Both the position numbers and the translations under genes were made by a program. A DNA stretch of 64,000 bases from Berghia stephanieae (taxonomy: Eukaryota > Mollusca > Gastropoda > Nudibranchia > Aeolidiidae). The DNA lies in NCBI GenBank assembly GCA_034508935.3, contig CM067442.1:93283652-93347651 (forward strand), read 5' to 3'. The notes under the pieces are model-generated. The model ran no database searches and was not told where the DNA came from. It saw only the letters and a program-made list of their open reading frames with translations. This document shows positions 1 through 21,900 of the stretch, one piece after another. How positions within the stretch are numbered: the first letter of the stretch is position 1; each line of letters opens with the position of its first letter.

Positions 1-10908
<10,908 letters not shown>

Positions 10909-11050
10909 TGTGGACTTTGAAAAAAAAGTACAATAAGCCAGCAGAAGAAGCCCCAAAAAGTCGTCTACTCATGCACCGCTGTTGCTGTCGGAAGTTGACT
11001 TGCGAACTGACAGAGTAGTCCCGAGGTGAAGAAAGAAAAATGATGTGGTA
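10909..11050 (-). promoter_or_regulatory. Probable USP14 5' UTR and promoter region
   Basis: Sequence immediately upstream of the inferred USP14 start codon. On the minus strand it has a CTTCCG Ets-type core. No TATA box is evident. Assigned by position only. Confidence 0.35.
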
Positions 11051-11309
11051 TTGTCAGATCAATTTTTCATAAAATGTCAAACAAGTCTTAGAAAAAATAT
11101 CAACGGCCTGAAAAAAAAAAATGCCAAGTGTTTTTATGCAATACTTTTTCTACTAACATGAATATACAACGAGAAACAAACCTTTATTTCTATGCAGCTA
11201 TGTAAATATAACATTGCCTTACCAGTTTGAGGATGAATATGTGTAACTTTTATTATGTTTTTGTCACCCAGGGAGGTAGGTAAATTGACAATGTTTACAC
11301 AATCCACAA

Positions 11310-11930
11310 TCAAACATTGAAAACTGAAACAAAGGCTGATTACCTGGGCATAACAATCGACGACAAGTTAAGATGGAACCCACATATTGAAAAGATATGC
11401 AGGAAAGCCAACAATACCCTTAGCTTTCGAAGTCGACACATATCATCATGCCCCACACGAGTGAAAGAAAAGTGCTACAACGTATTTGTAAGACTTGTTT
11501 AGGTATAGGCCTACAGAGTTGTCTGTAATGACTACAACCGACTACATAGTAAAAAAGACATGATGGAGCATTTAAACTGGACCTCACTTATTGAACAGAG
11601 AAAGACGCAAAAGATCAATATGTTGTTCAAGGGCCGACATGGAACCATCACCAACCCATTAACACATTGAAAAAACACGGAAGAAAAGAAAATGCATATG
11701 CGCTGCCGTATTCCAAAACCAATGCTCACAAACGGTCGTTCTTCGACTATTCGCGCGTGGAACAGCATCCCAACAACCAATAACCCGACAATATTCTCGA
11801 CCAGTTTAAAACAAATATATAAATATTACGTCAATACCACCCCACCACACCTAGTTTCAGTCAATCTTCGTCACATGAAACTGCAACTATTTTTTTTTGG
11901 ATTGGATTGGAAATAAGTTCATATTATTAA
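11310..11930 (+). pseudogene. LINE 3'-end fragment (C-terminal part of reverse transcriptase ORF)
   Basis: Frames here encode the post-catalytic part of a non-LTR reverse transcriptase: YLGITIDDKLRWNPHI, then MEHLNWTSL, then AWNSIP, as in CR1/Jockey-type ORF2 C-termini. Several stops and frame changes break it. The 3' sequence (ACCACCCCACCACAC to a GGATTGGATT tail) recurs at 62355-62445, marking the 3' end of the family. The catalytic YADD region is absent, so it is 5'-truncated. Confidence 0.8.
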
Positions 11931-13081
11931 AAGGCCAAAATGCTTAGCCCGACGTGCACTTATTTGCAATTTTTAAAAAGGAATTTGTGTTTTAAAACAC
12001 CAAACTGGTAATCATAAAAATGACGACGGATTTTTAATTTGATTGTCAGCTTGACGCTTTCTAATACCAAACCAAGAGTAGCATACAATCCACTTTTGAA
12101 GTGAGTTATTTACTGATCAAACCTACGACACAAATAAATTTACTGATAAGTCCAACTTTCCGAAGTTGTCAGGAACAATTATTCCCTCAGCAGTATAGAT
12201 ACTAGAATTTAAAAAAATATAATGATGGTTAACAAGCGCGGGTAGGTATACTTTTGGCATGGTAATAAGCAAACTATTTGGTAACACAGTCTACTTTCAC
12301 TTTTGTTGCTCGAGATGTCCAGCAAAAAGTAAGATCCCTGGCCTTGATAAAATTTTCAATCCGAGAGGTTTGACCTCGTAGACGTAACCGAATGACCCAG
12401 GCCCAAGTCCACTTGTGATGGCTATTCTATGAAACTTTGTTTTGTTGTATTCAAATCAATGGATTTTAGCAACAATAATGCAAGAGGTAATATAATAAGT
12501 TAAGTAAAGAGCAATGACTGATGACTATAACTATAAACTGAAGTTGGCCGAGTGAGTAGAGTAGATGTATCTAGTGTAGGAGTATCTAGAGAGGTGGGCC
12601 TTTGGCCTACCAACCTCCGCTGGACGTCCAACTCGCCTTGAGCATGCATTCACGTAAAATATAAAGTTCTTTTTTTAAACCTACCTCTGTTTCAAAAACT
12701 AGCATCTTTCAGCTTTCTAAGAAACATTTTGATTTTTCAGAACTTTAGTTCGTTAAAAAAAATACCGGCCAATCTGACCCGTTGAGTCGAATGAAAACGA
12801 AATTTTGTTGTTTACACGGTTCAAAGGAAATGCCGTAAATAAGCTTTCATGGACTTCCTGTGTTGTTTTTATAGTGTCACGTGACCGTTTTGAGAAATTT
12901 GTCGTCTGCTACAAATAATTAGACCGGTAGGGGGTAGATATTTTCGTTGGAGCAGAGAAAAAGTGAGTATTATTTCTTGGACTTGTAGAGAGGCCTAGGG
13001 TCCACCAGCAGTCAAGTTGATTGAATAAAAGAAAAAAAGGCCTTTTTTATCCCGCCGCCACCACCACCGTGAGAGTGGAGA
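11931..13081. other. Gap between USP14 and CYB5RL, with possible promoter
   Basis: Mostly unclassified AT-rich sequence. GTCACGTGAC at 12876-12885 is a perfect E-box of the MiT/TFE (CLEAR) type. A purine-rich stretch followed by GTGAGT at about 12964 could be a noncoding first exon with its donor for the rightward gene. This reading is speculative. Confidence 0.3.
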
Positions 13082-13096
13082 GGGGGGGGGGGGGGG
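13082..13096. repeat. Poly-G tract, 15 G
   Basis: Uninterrupted run of 15 G. Confidence 0.9.
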
Positions 13097-13109
13097 TTGC
13101 ATGATGAAG

Positions 13110-14775
13110 ACCAAAGGGAGACGTGTCGCTTGGTGACGTAGAGCATGTCAACGATGCTGGCAGATGTTCTTAACCCCGTAACAGCGAAGCAAATTTTTTG
13201 CTTTCAGATAATAGTTTGCTTTTATCTTTATTATTGTTAACGGAGAATACAGCTTTTCCACCAAGAGAGCAGTCAGACTATCGCAACTCGGACTTCAATT
13301 GTCTATAATCGTTTTGCCGTTACTTGTCTTTTGATGAAAGAGGATTTGGTGTTAGGTCAAAGATCGAATTTGGCCGTTTAAAGGTTGCATTGCTACTGGG
13401 TTTGCTCTTCCCACCCCTCCTCCTCCTCCTTTTTTTCTTCTTTTTTTTTCAACTTAGTATTGTTGATTGCTATTTCCTTTTTTTATGATTAGCAAGTGCC
13501 GTAGGAGTCTCACAGGATGCGGGAGTACTGCAATTAACCCTTTGCCAGTGACATTGATTTTTTGTTTTCAAATAATAGTCGTCATTTATATTATTTTTTA
13601 ACGCAGAAAAAAAAAACGTTTCCACCATAAGAGCAGTAAGAATATTGATAAAAAGCGCTTTGAGCACGTTGGGTGGATATTGCCCTATATAAAAGCTCAA
13701 GTTTTTAAATTGTAATTTGTTTTTTGTCTTTTGATGAAAACGGTAATTTTTTATTTTTGGTCCAAGTAAGATTGATATTCGCCTTTAAAAGGTTAAGTTG
13801 TTTTGTTTTTTCAGGGTTTTTTTGTTTTGTTTTTCAAATGCGGATACGCTGCTTCTTCTTTTTTTTCCTCAACTGGCAAGCTATCGCTGTACTTACCCGC
13901 ATGGCTTGCACACACAAAAGGATACATCTAGGTCACAAAACCTTACATCCAGGTCACAAAATCAGACAACTAGGTCACACCTCAAGACATCTCTGTTTCG
14001 TTTGTTCCAAGATAGCAAAACAAACCAGACGTCTTGGAGTTCGAAAGAGCTTTCCATAAAATATTTGGTATTTGCAAGACCCCAGAAACCAATTCCCTAT
14101 ACAGCTCTTGTGCACGGTTACTTATGACCTTGATTTCTTTCGTACCCACCCCAAAAATCCCACTTATTGTGTGTTATAGGCAGAACATAATAAATAGCTG
14201 GGCTGCCACGTGCGTGACTAAATTGGCCAAAGAGAGAATCTATACTTTGGCATTAGACACCAATTACCTGATGTCTTGGTTTTTAATCCTAGCCGAGTGA
14301 GAGAGAAAAAAACAAAACAATCATACATGTATCTGCAAACAGCAGAACGTTTTCATTTTACATTGAGATGGGAAGGGATAACACTATGATAAGAAAGAAA
14401 GAGAGAGAGAGAGAGAGAGAGATGGGCGGGGGATGGGGGGATAGTAAGGGGGAATGGGAAAAGATGAAAGAAACAATGGGTTGCCTGATGACGTAGATCA
14501 AAGGATTGTTACAGCGGTGTTCACGGAGCGTACTTCGTGAAATTTTAACCTTTTACAGTGACACTGATTTTTTTCTCCAGATTGCTTATATGCAGAATAA
14601 ATCGTTTCCACCAAGAGAGCAGTAGTAAGAGTATATTTCGACTCGGGCTTCAATTAAACTATAAATCGCAAAGCTTGTCTTTTAATGATAACATTAAGAC
14701 AAGATCTGGAGTTTGGGGAGTGTAAGATGGAATCTCGCCATTAATGGTTAAAATTGTTTTGATTAAACAAAAACA
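13110..14775 (+). repeat. Three diverged copies of a roughly 300-bp unit
   Basis: Copies lie at about 13112-13400, 13490-13800 and 14470-14770. Shared landmarks in the same order are GTGACATTGATTTTTT-like, TTTCCACCAAGAGAGCAGT, and CTTGTCTTTTGATGA followed by GGTTAA. The copies differ by many substitutions and indels, so the duplication is old. The sequence between copies two and three includes a three-fold 21-bp repeat at 13930-13992. Confidence 0.65.
13930..13992 (+). repeat. Three tandem 21-bp units starting AGGTCACA
   Basis: AGGTCA occurs at 13930, 13951 and 13972, exactly 21 bp apart, each followed by CA and a diverged remainder. AGGTCA is the nuclear-receptor half-site, but the spacing is not that of a known response element. 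Confidence 0.55.
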
Positions 14776-14776
14776 A

Positions 14777-14971
14777 CTCACACACACACACACACACACA
14801 CACGAGCGCGCGCGGTCACGACAGCGAGGACCATCACTGACAGGATGTTGCAACGGTAAACCGGTTTACGTGTACATAGATCCTGAGGCTAGATGCCCGT
14901 TACCGTGTACGTAGGCACTCCCAAAAAAAAAGGAAGAAAGAGACACACACACACACCACACACACACACAG
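14777..14971. repeat. (CA)n tracts
   Basis: CA repeats at 14777-14803 and about 14942-14970, with unclassified sequence between them. Confidence 0.85.
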
Positions 14972-16936
14972 TCTCGCATCCTCTACGAACTAATTTTGCG
15001 CACCAATTTTTACTGCACTTATGCACCAAATTGCATACCTATCTAGGGACACTTTTTTCCGTATCTTTTTCTCAATAAACTTTTTTAAAAACCTTTGTTT
15101 TGCGCGGCAGGCACTAGGGGGCACCAACCATTGAATCAGACGAAAAACACACACGATTTAGCGAGGAATGAATCATGAAAATATTTAGGATTATATTTCA
15201 AACACAACTTTTGATATTCATCAAGGATTGTCTAGTACCGAATGTTTTTTGATAGAAAACAAATGTATCTTCAAATCTAAACTGCTTTTGACGGTAAGCG
15301 GTAAGTTTTTTATTTATTTTTCTGTCCAAACGAATGATTTGTCCTGGTATAGAAGCTAAGTATTGGTAACACCGGCTCACCTCTCTAGTATAGGAAGTGT
15401 AGGTTCTTTCTTTTATTTTTGTTGAGTATTTTGAGTGAATCAGTATGACGTAGGCTGTTTTGTCCTTTTTTGTGAGCAGGCGAAGGCTCTCAGTCTCATG
15501 TATGCCAATCCATTGCCCTTGTCCAAAAGCCAAAAGGTTGTCGTTGTCCACAACCGTGGCCGTGTGTCAATGGTCAAGTCAATGATAATCACTGACGGTC
15601 AAAATTAAACATGACATAGTAGAGCGCACAGACCCGTCTGTCAATAATCACAAGCCATTATTCACAGACCCGTCTGTCAATGTAATCTCAGCCAGTCCAA
15701 AATAATCTATATTTTTACTTTTCTTCAACTTCAATTGGTTTGGGCAATGCCACCCCTCCCTCTAGCAATTGAGAGTCAGTCATGATAACTGAAACTGGTC
15801 CGGGTGATCCTTATAAGTGATTATTCTTATGCATTACCAGGTAGTAAAAATTAATAATTGATGCCTTGATTATATAGGAGTGAGATTTTAAAATTCTATT
15901 TGTAAACATTTTTAGGTGAATATTACACTTTGCAACATTTTTTATAGAAGGCAGCTAGTCCTTATTAGTGATTATTCTTGTGCATTACCAGGTAGTCTGA
16001 CAGATAAATAGGGCTTTAAAAGCGTTTAATATGATATACTACTTTTGGAAGTACCGTAGGAAAAACGTTTCCAAAGCTATGATGATTTGACCACTCAAGT
16101 TTTACCATTGCAAAAAAACTCAAAGTCTGTGACTGGAGTCCCCCCACTTGACAGTCTCTCAATAAGCTGACCACTGGTTGAAACAGGATTTGCGTAGAGA
16201 GAAGAAGATGGTTGGTCACGGGGGCCAGAAACAAAATTAAACATCTTGCTATTCCTTCGATCTTGATTAAAATTGGTGCAGACATAAGTAAATGAATTTA
16301 GATAAGCTTTTTTTATTTTATTTTTATTTTTTTTTGCACTCTCAATTTTGAAAAAAATTACAAAAGATTTGAATTGAGTTAATTTTTAGCAAGCTCTCTC
16401 AATCACAGAGGAAGTAAGGAAAAATTAAGGAACAATAAATCTTATGACTAAATATACCAAATGAAGCACATTAAAAGATACCTTCATTTAATATTATTTT
16501 GAATTGATGTCATTAGCGATTATAAAAGATAATAGAGTCAATAAATGCAATGTAAATTTGGGAGACCAAGATTCAGATATCTTTATATATACAAAAAAAA
16601 AAAAAAAAAGAATGAGAGCAAACTTGTAGTGATGGTGATTTTAATTATTATGACTTTAAAATACATATAAGAAATGTCATATCTCGATTACAACATGTCA
16701 TTGTGACAAACCATAACTCGTAACTTCTTTAGATTTCTATTGGTTTCCTGCAAATTGAGGCACTACTAACAATCATGTCTTGTATTTTGAACTTTTCTAA
16801 CGCTGAGGGATGAAAAGATATATATTTAACCGGCAATATTTCTTGGTGTTGAAGGATTGCGGCAAAGTTGTCCACCTCTACTTTATGTATGACTGGTAAA
16901 GTCCATTTAGATCCAAATGTGTGAATTTTATTTCAG
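14972..16936. other. Unclassified sequence between repeat zone and orphan exon
   Basis: CACAGACCCGTCTGTCAAT occurs twice (about 15626 and 15663). AGTGATTATTCTT.TGCATTACCAGGTAGT occurs twice (about 15816 and 15967). A 117-codon minus-strand frame at 15198-15551 has no recognisable family or splice context. Nothing else is seen. Confidence 0.4.
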
Positions 16937-17133
16937 ATTCCAAGAAAAGAAAGTATGATGACTTAGATGATGCAGTACAAACTGATGGAAGGGCCAACCA
17001 TGGGGATAAAAAGCAATTGCAAGAAGGACTTTCCTGGTGGACTTGCTTACAATTAGGATTGCCACCCTCATACTCAAAACCTCAGCCTGTTAAAGTGGAG
17101 GCGAACCAATCTATTCAAAATAATAAAAAATAG
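16937..17133 (+). CDS. Orphan terminal coding exon of an unrecognised gene
   Basis: A pyrimidine-rich acceptor (ATTTTATTTCAG) is followed by 65 open codons and a TAG. The encoded piece begins SKKRKYDDLDDAVQ, a basic cluster resembling a nuclear localisation signal, passes through the Trp-rich GLSWWTCLQLGLPPSY, and ends in Asn/Lys-rich residues. ATTAAA at 17276-17281 could serve as polyadenylation signal. I found no upstream exon and do not recognise the protein. It lies between the USP14 start and CYB5RL. It may be a small separate gene, an alternative 3' exon of the CYB5RL transcript, or a chance frame. Confidence 0.4.
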
Positions 17134-18982
17134 TGTCACTTTTTCATAATCAAGTGAGGAACTTTATTTTTCTTAAGCTTCCCAAATTCTATTTCTAAGG
17201 ATATTTCTTTGATTATACTTTTAAAACTTCTTTATTTTATATATGTTATTCACTTCTGACAACATTCTTTTTTTCATTAAATGTAAAGATACTCTTTGCA
17301 TAGGATAATGACACACCAGAATGATCATGGTTTTAACTAGTGCTATAGTTCAATCTGAGTGTGTAATGTTTGATGTTAAAGACATTCGAATCTATTATAT
17401 TTTTTAAAAATGGGGTTGGGGATCAAATTGTTCCTAACAGCCAGTGTAAAATTTATGCCATCAAGCACAGAATTACTGGCAAATCTAAAAATGATAAAAC
17501 TTTTTTATAGACCGATATACGAATAACTTGCAAACCTCCTTATGATGTTTCAGGCTAATTCTATCATCCGTTGACTCAAATTAATACGAGGAAAATCTGC
17601 TAGGTCATTTGATGTCATTATGAGTATAATTTTTTCCAAGCAATTCTAACAAATCCACAACAAAAATTAATGACATATTTAAACCTCTCTATTCTTTTTT
17701 TTAAATTAGAGTTGGCGGTCAACATTGTTCAGTAAAGCTAATGTTAAATTTTTATCATCGAGCTTAGAAATACTGGCAAATCTAAAATTGTTGGACCATA
17801 ATCATATGTTCTTTTTTTTTTTCTTCGGCGACTAGACGGTAATTCTCGATCCTTAATTTGACCTTGGTCTTGAAATCTCTGGCCAATTTCTATTAAGAGG
17901 CAGATTGTCTATTTACAGATGAAATGGCAGAATGGCTTTTACCTGCAAAAGTAGCATGTTAATTATATTCGTTAAGCTTAAGCTGCAAAATTTCAGGTTT
18001 GCAAAAATTTCTTCACAGATTTAATCATTAATTAAGGGAACAAGTCAATATGAGTGAAGTTATTTTATTTATCTGTCCAATCGGAAGTATATATATATAT
18101 ATATATATTTTGTCAACACAAAAAAATATGGTTTAGGTTATGGTTGAATTCAATTATTTTGTCAGTCCAACTTGATGAGAAGTTGGCCAAATATCAAATA
18201 GAATTTCGTTTTTATCCATCATTGTTGCCATGGGCCAAACATGATTTGACATTGTATTCGATTCGGAAATTTTATGTACATGTTTTGCTTATGAATAACT
18301 ACTTTTTACCATTGTGTTAAATTTGATATATCGATATTGCATAATTATGATAGAGTCTAACTGGAGTTCTGACAACCCATTGATTGTCTATCTGCCACTG
18401 TCACTCACTTAACTTGTGTCTTCAGTAGTTCATTTTAATTTTAATTTTAGGAATTTAGTTTTGTCTTTACACACCGACCATTATGTGTTGCTGCATTACT
18501 GGAGCTACAGTGGCTTTAATTTCATGTTGGGCCAAACATATACCATCAGAACGTGCATCAGGGGATCAACCATGTTTCAAATCTGCCCTTATTCATTGAT
18601 AGTGTAAGCAAATTACAAAATTGAAATGATAAATGGAAATTTACTCTTTCTTTGTGGGCTTTTTACAAGTCACTTTAATCACTTGGAGAACAAATTCTTC
18701 AATTACAAAAAATATAAATACCCTTTATTTTATTTAACCTCTGGGAAGGGAGGACTATAGAGAAAAGGCCAAGATAGCCCAGGCATCAGCTGCAATGTAA
18801 GGCTACAATCAGAGCGATAGGTGCCAGGTTTCTTACTCAAGGACATAACAAGATGTTGAAGGCAGGGCTTGGGATGTACTTCCTCTGGGTTTAAGTGCAA
18901 TACTTTATCCTCTTTGCCATCTCACCCTTTTGTTAATTTTTTTTAAAATAATTTTTTGACAAAACCAGTTTTATTTTTTCAG
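17134..18982. other. Unclassified AT-rich stretch upstream of CYB5RL
   Basis: Contains an (AT)n tract at 18091-18109 and two loosely similar segments near 17405-17500 and 17695-17790 (TGGGGATCAAATTG / TTGGCGGTCAACATTG, then CACAGAATTACTGGCAAATCT-like blocks), an old duplication. No exon supported. Confidence 0.4.
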
Positions 18983-18992
18983 GTTGTGTCTG

Positions 18993-21900
18993 ATGAGTAA
19001 GCCAGATGAGCAAAATTTTGTCTTGCCATCAAAACCTGAGCAACCCCTTGCAACTGACTGCTGTGGAAATGGATGCAGTCCTGCGTTCTAGACATATATC
19101 AAGTAGAACTGGCTCTGTGGGAAGCTGAATGTATCCGAATCAAAAATGGAGTGACAGCCAAGGGAGATGATAATCCATCAGCAGAGGCATGTCAATCCTT
19201 TTTTTTTTAGAATTTTTTTTTTTTTTAATTAATACTGAGCATCAGAAATAACTTCCCTTTTGTCAATGGCTTATAAGTCAGGGATGGTAGAACCCACTTG
19301 AACCAAAATGGTACCAAACAGCTGGTAATTCAACTAGCACAAAAACGGTATCAAACTCACATGGAGTAAGATAACCAAGTAATCAATGATACATAAGCAG
19401 GTAAAAATTGGACCTTACAGAATTTGAAAAAGGTAGATTTTGAATATCAAACAGGAATTCAGGATTAATAAATCACAGAAAAAACGGTTTTTATATTTTT
19501 TGGTGACAGTTTTATTCAATATCTTTCATTTCACCCAGCCGCTTTTATGAATGCTTGTACACTAATGTCTCATCAAATATGTGAGGTTTAAAATTTGTTG
19601 GTGGGGCATGGCTGTGTGCTCCTCCTTTGAGGCGATTAAGAGTTCCTTCATCATTTCAGTTGCTGACACATCTCTCAAGCTTGTCCTATAAATGTTCAAT
19701 GTGAACACATCTGGGGACAAAGTCCAATGTTCGAAATTTTATATTCTTGCAGTAATTTTTGTCATAGCTACTGCCAAATGAGGTCTGGTATTTTCATGGT
19801 GGTAGATATTACAAGTCTTTGTGAGCCATAGAGGATGGCACAACTTGTGGCCTTATGATGATATCAATATGTACTTGAGTACAAATAGTGGCTTCCACGA
19901 GACACACATCCAACTCCACATTGAAGACTCTCTGTGACACCATGATGAGTGAAATGTTGAATCTCAATGTGCTAGATGTGAATCCATCTGGAAAAGATAA
20001 TTTGAAACAATTCTTGTCTGAGAAGAGTATTTGGTTCCACTGTGACCGGTGTCACAGACTGCGTCTCCAACCACTTAAATTGCCAGGCAATGTGTGCCTC
20101 TGTCAGCAGTATTCCACCATAGGGCTGACAGGCGCTGATTAATTTCACCATCTTTTAAGACTGATGCCTTCTTTTTGAAGCCACACCTGGGCTATTAGTA
20201 ACATAACCAGTTTCACAATATTTTTTTAATCAAGTTGTTTAAACTTCCCTTGAACAGTTGCCCAATATCTACAGGTGAGGCTCCAGTAATGTGCATGCCA
20301 ATGGCTTGATTTCTTTGCCTGTTGGAAAGTCTCATCATGGCTGCTACTCATGTAGAATAATTCATATCAAGCCATGCTCGCTTTTATATGTCTAATTTGA
20401 TGCAATATTATTTTGGAAATGACACAAAAGCCTAGCAACAAATTTGACACAACATAGAGTCAAAGTGAACATGATCGGAATGGTACTCAAAAGGGAAATA
20501 AGTTAAACAAATACCACATAATTTTTGTAGGGTCATTCTTCTTCTTCTTCGTTCCTCTGATGGACATCTATGGCTGCAGTCCGATATCTGCTATGAAGTC
20601 TGTGGTCCGCTTTAGGTCCTCAGCCTCACCATAGAGCTTTGTGTTGAGTGTTGTAGGGGTGACCAGTGGTTCGAACGTTGCATGTTGTATAATGGGCAAT
20701 CCATAAGCACATGTAAAGTGGTTTCATGGTCGGTTCCACATGGGCAATAAGGGGTTGTTCCAATACCTAGCTTTGTAAACATATGTCCTCTTAGTCTATT
20801 GTGTCCTGTTCGGAGGCGGAATAGAGTGACTTGGCTACTTCGCTGAATGGCATGGATTGGATCCTGCTTGTTGTGTTCTAGGTGTGTGTCATTCCTTTCT
20901 TTGTCTATTTTTAGCTTTATTATTTTCTTTTGCTGATGGTAAGTGATTGACGACTTCGGTTGTTCCTTCTGGGCTCCTTCTTTGGCCAGTTGATCGGCAA
21001 TTTCATTTCCATATATACCTACATGACTTGGAATCCACTGCAGCACAATTTTTCCTGTTTTATCAGATAAGCCCTCAAGGGCCTCCACAGTGTGTGCGGC
21101 TTCAGAGTCCTGGTAATTTTCAATAGACCGGAGAGCATCATCAGAGTCTGTCAAGTAAACCACATTTTTCCCGTATATTCTGTGATCTCTGGATAGTTCT
21201 TTTGTTGCATTGAGGATGGCTTTTTCTTCAGTTTTAGTACTTGTGCACATTGAACCCACTGATACAGATATTTTTGTTTCTGTTTTATCTGTCCAGTGTA
21301 TGAGTGCACCAGCACCTCCATTCATGAGGGGGCCGGAAACTGAGCCATCTGTATAAACTCTTATCCAGTTGGTCATTGGGTATTTTTTATCGATCATCTT
21401 TAGGGTTTGAGCATTGTCATTATTGCTTCGAATGTTTTTCTTGCTGATGGTTATGGATTTTTGTTTCTTTTTCCACGGTGGTGGTTTGAGATTTGGGACA
21501 TTGATTTGGGCAATATCTTCCTTTGGTGTCACTTTATATTCGCTCTCTAGTTTTTGTCCCAAGGCGATGAAGTTTTCCCTTTTGAGTCGATTCTCTTTCT
21601 TTTCCATTGTACTTGGATGCAGTGGTTGGGATTCCATGAATTTTATCTTTGAGAATTGTGTCACTATTTTTAAATTTCGTTGTTCTTTGAGAGGTTTTAT
21701 TCCTGTGTGGGTTTCCATCTTGTGAATTGGTGTTGTTTTCATTGCTCCAGTGATCACGCGTAGGCATTGGTTTTGGACTTTTTCAACCTTTTGAAATTGA
21801 GCCTGTGAGCACGTTCCCCATGCCGATATGGCATAGTCTATTGCAGGTCTTACATATCCAAGATATGTCTTCTTCAGGACGTTTGAGTTTGCTCCCCATT

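Noticed and set aside
15198-15551. 117-codon minus-strand open frame
   Set aside because: No family resemblance and no splice or promoter context; a frame this long is expected by chance in 64 kb.
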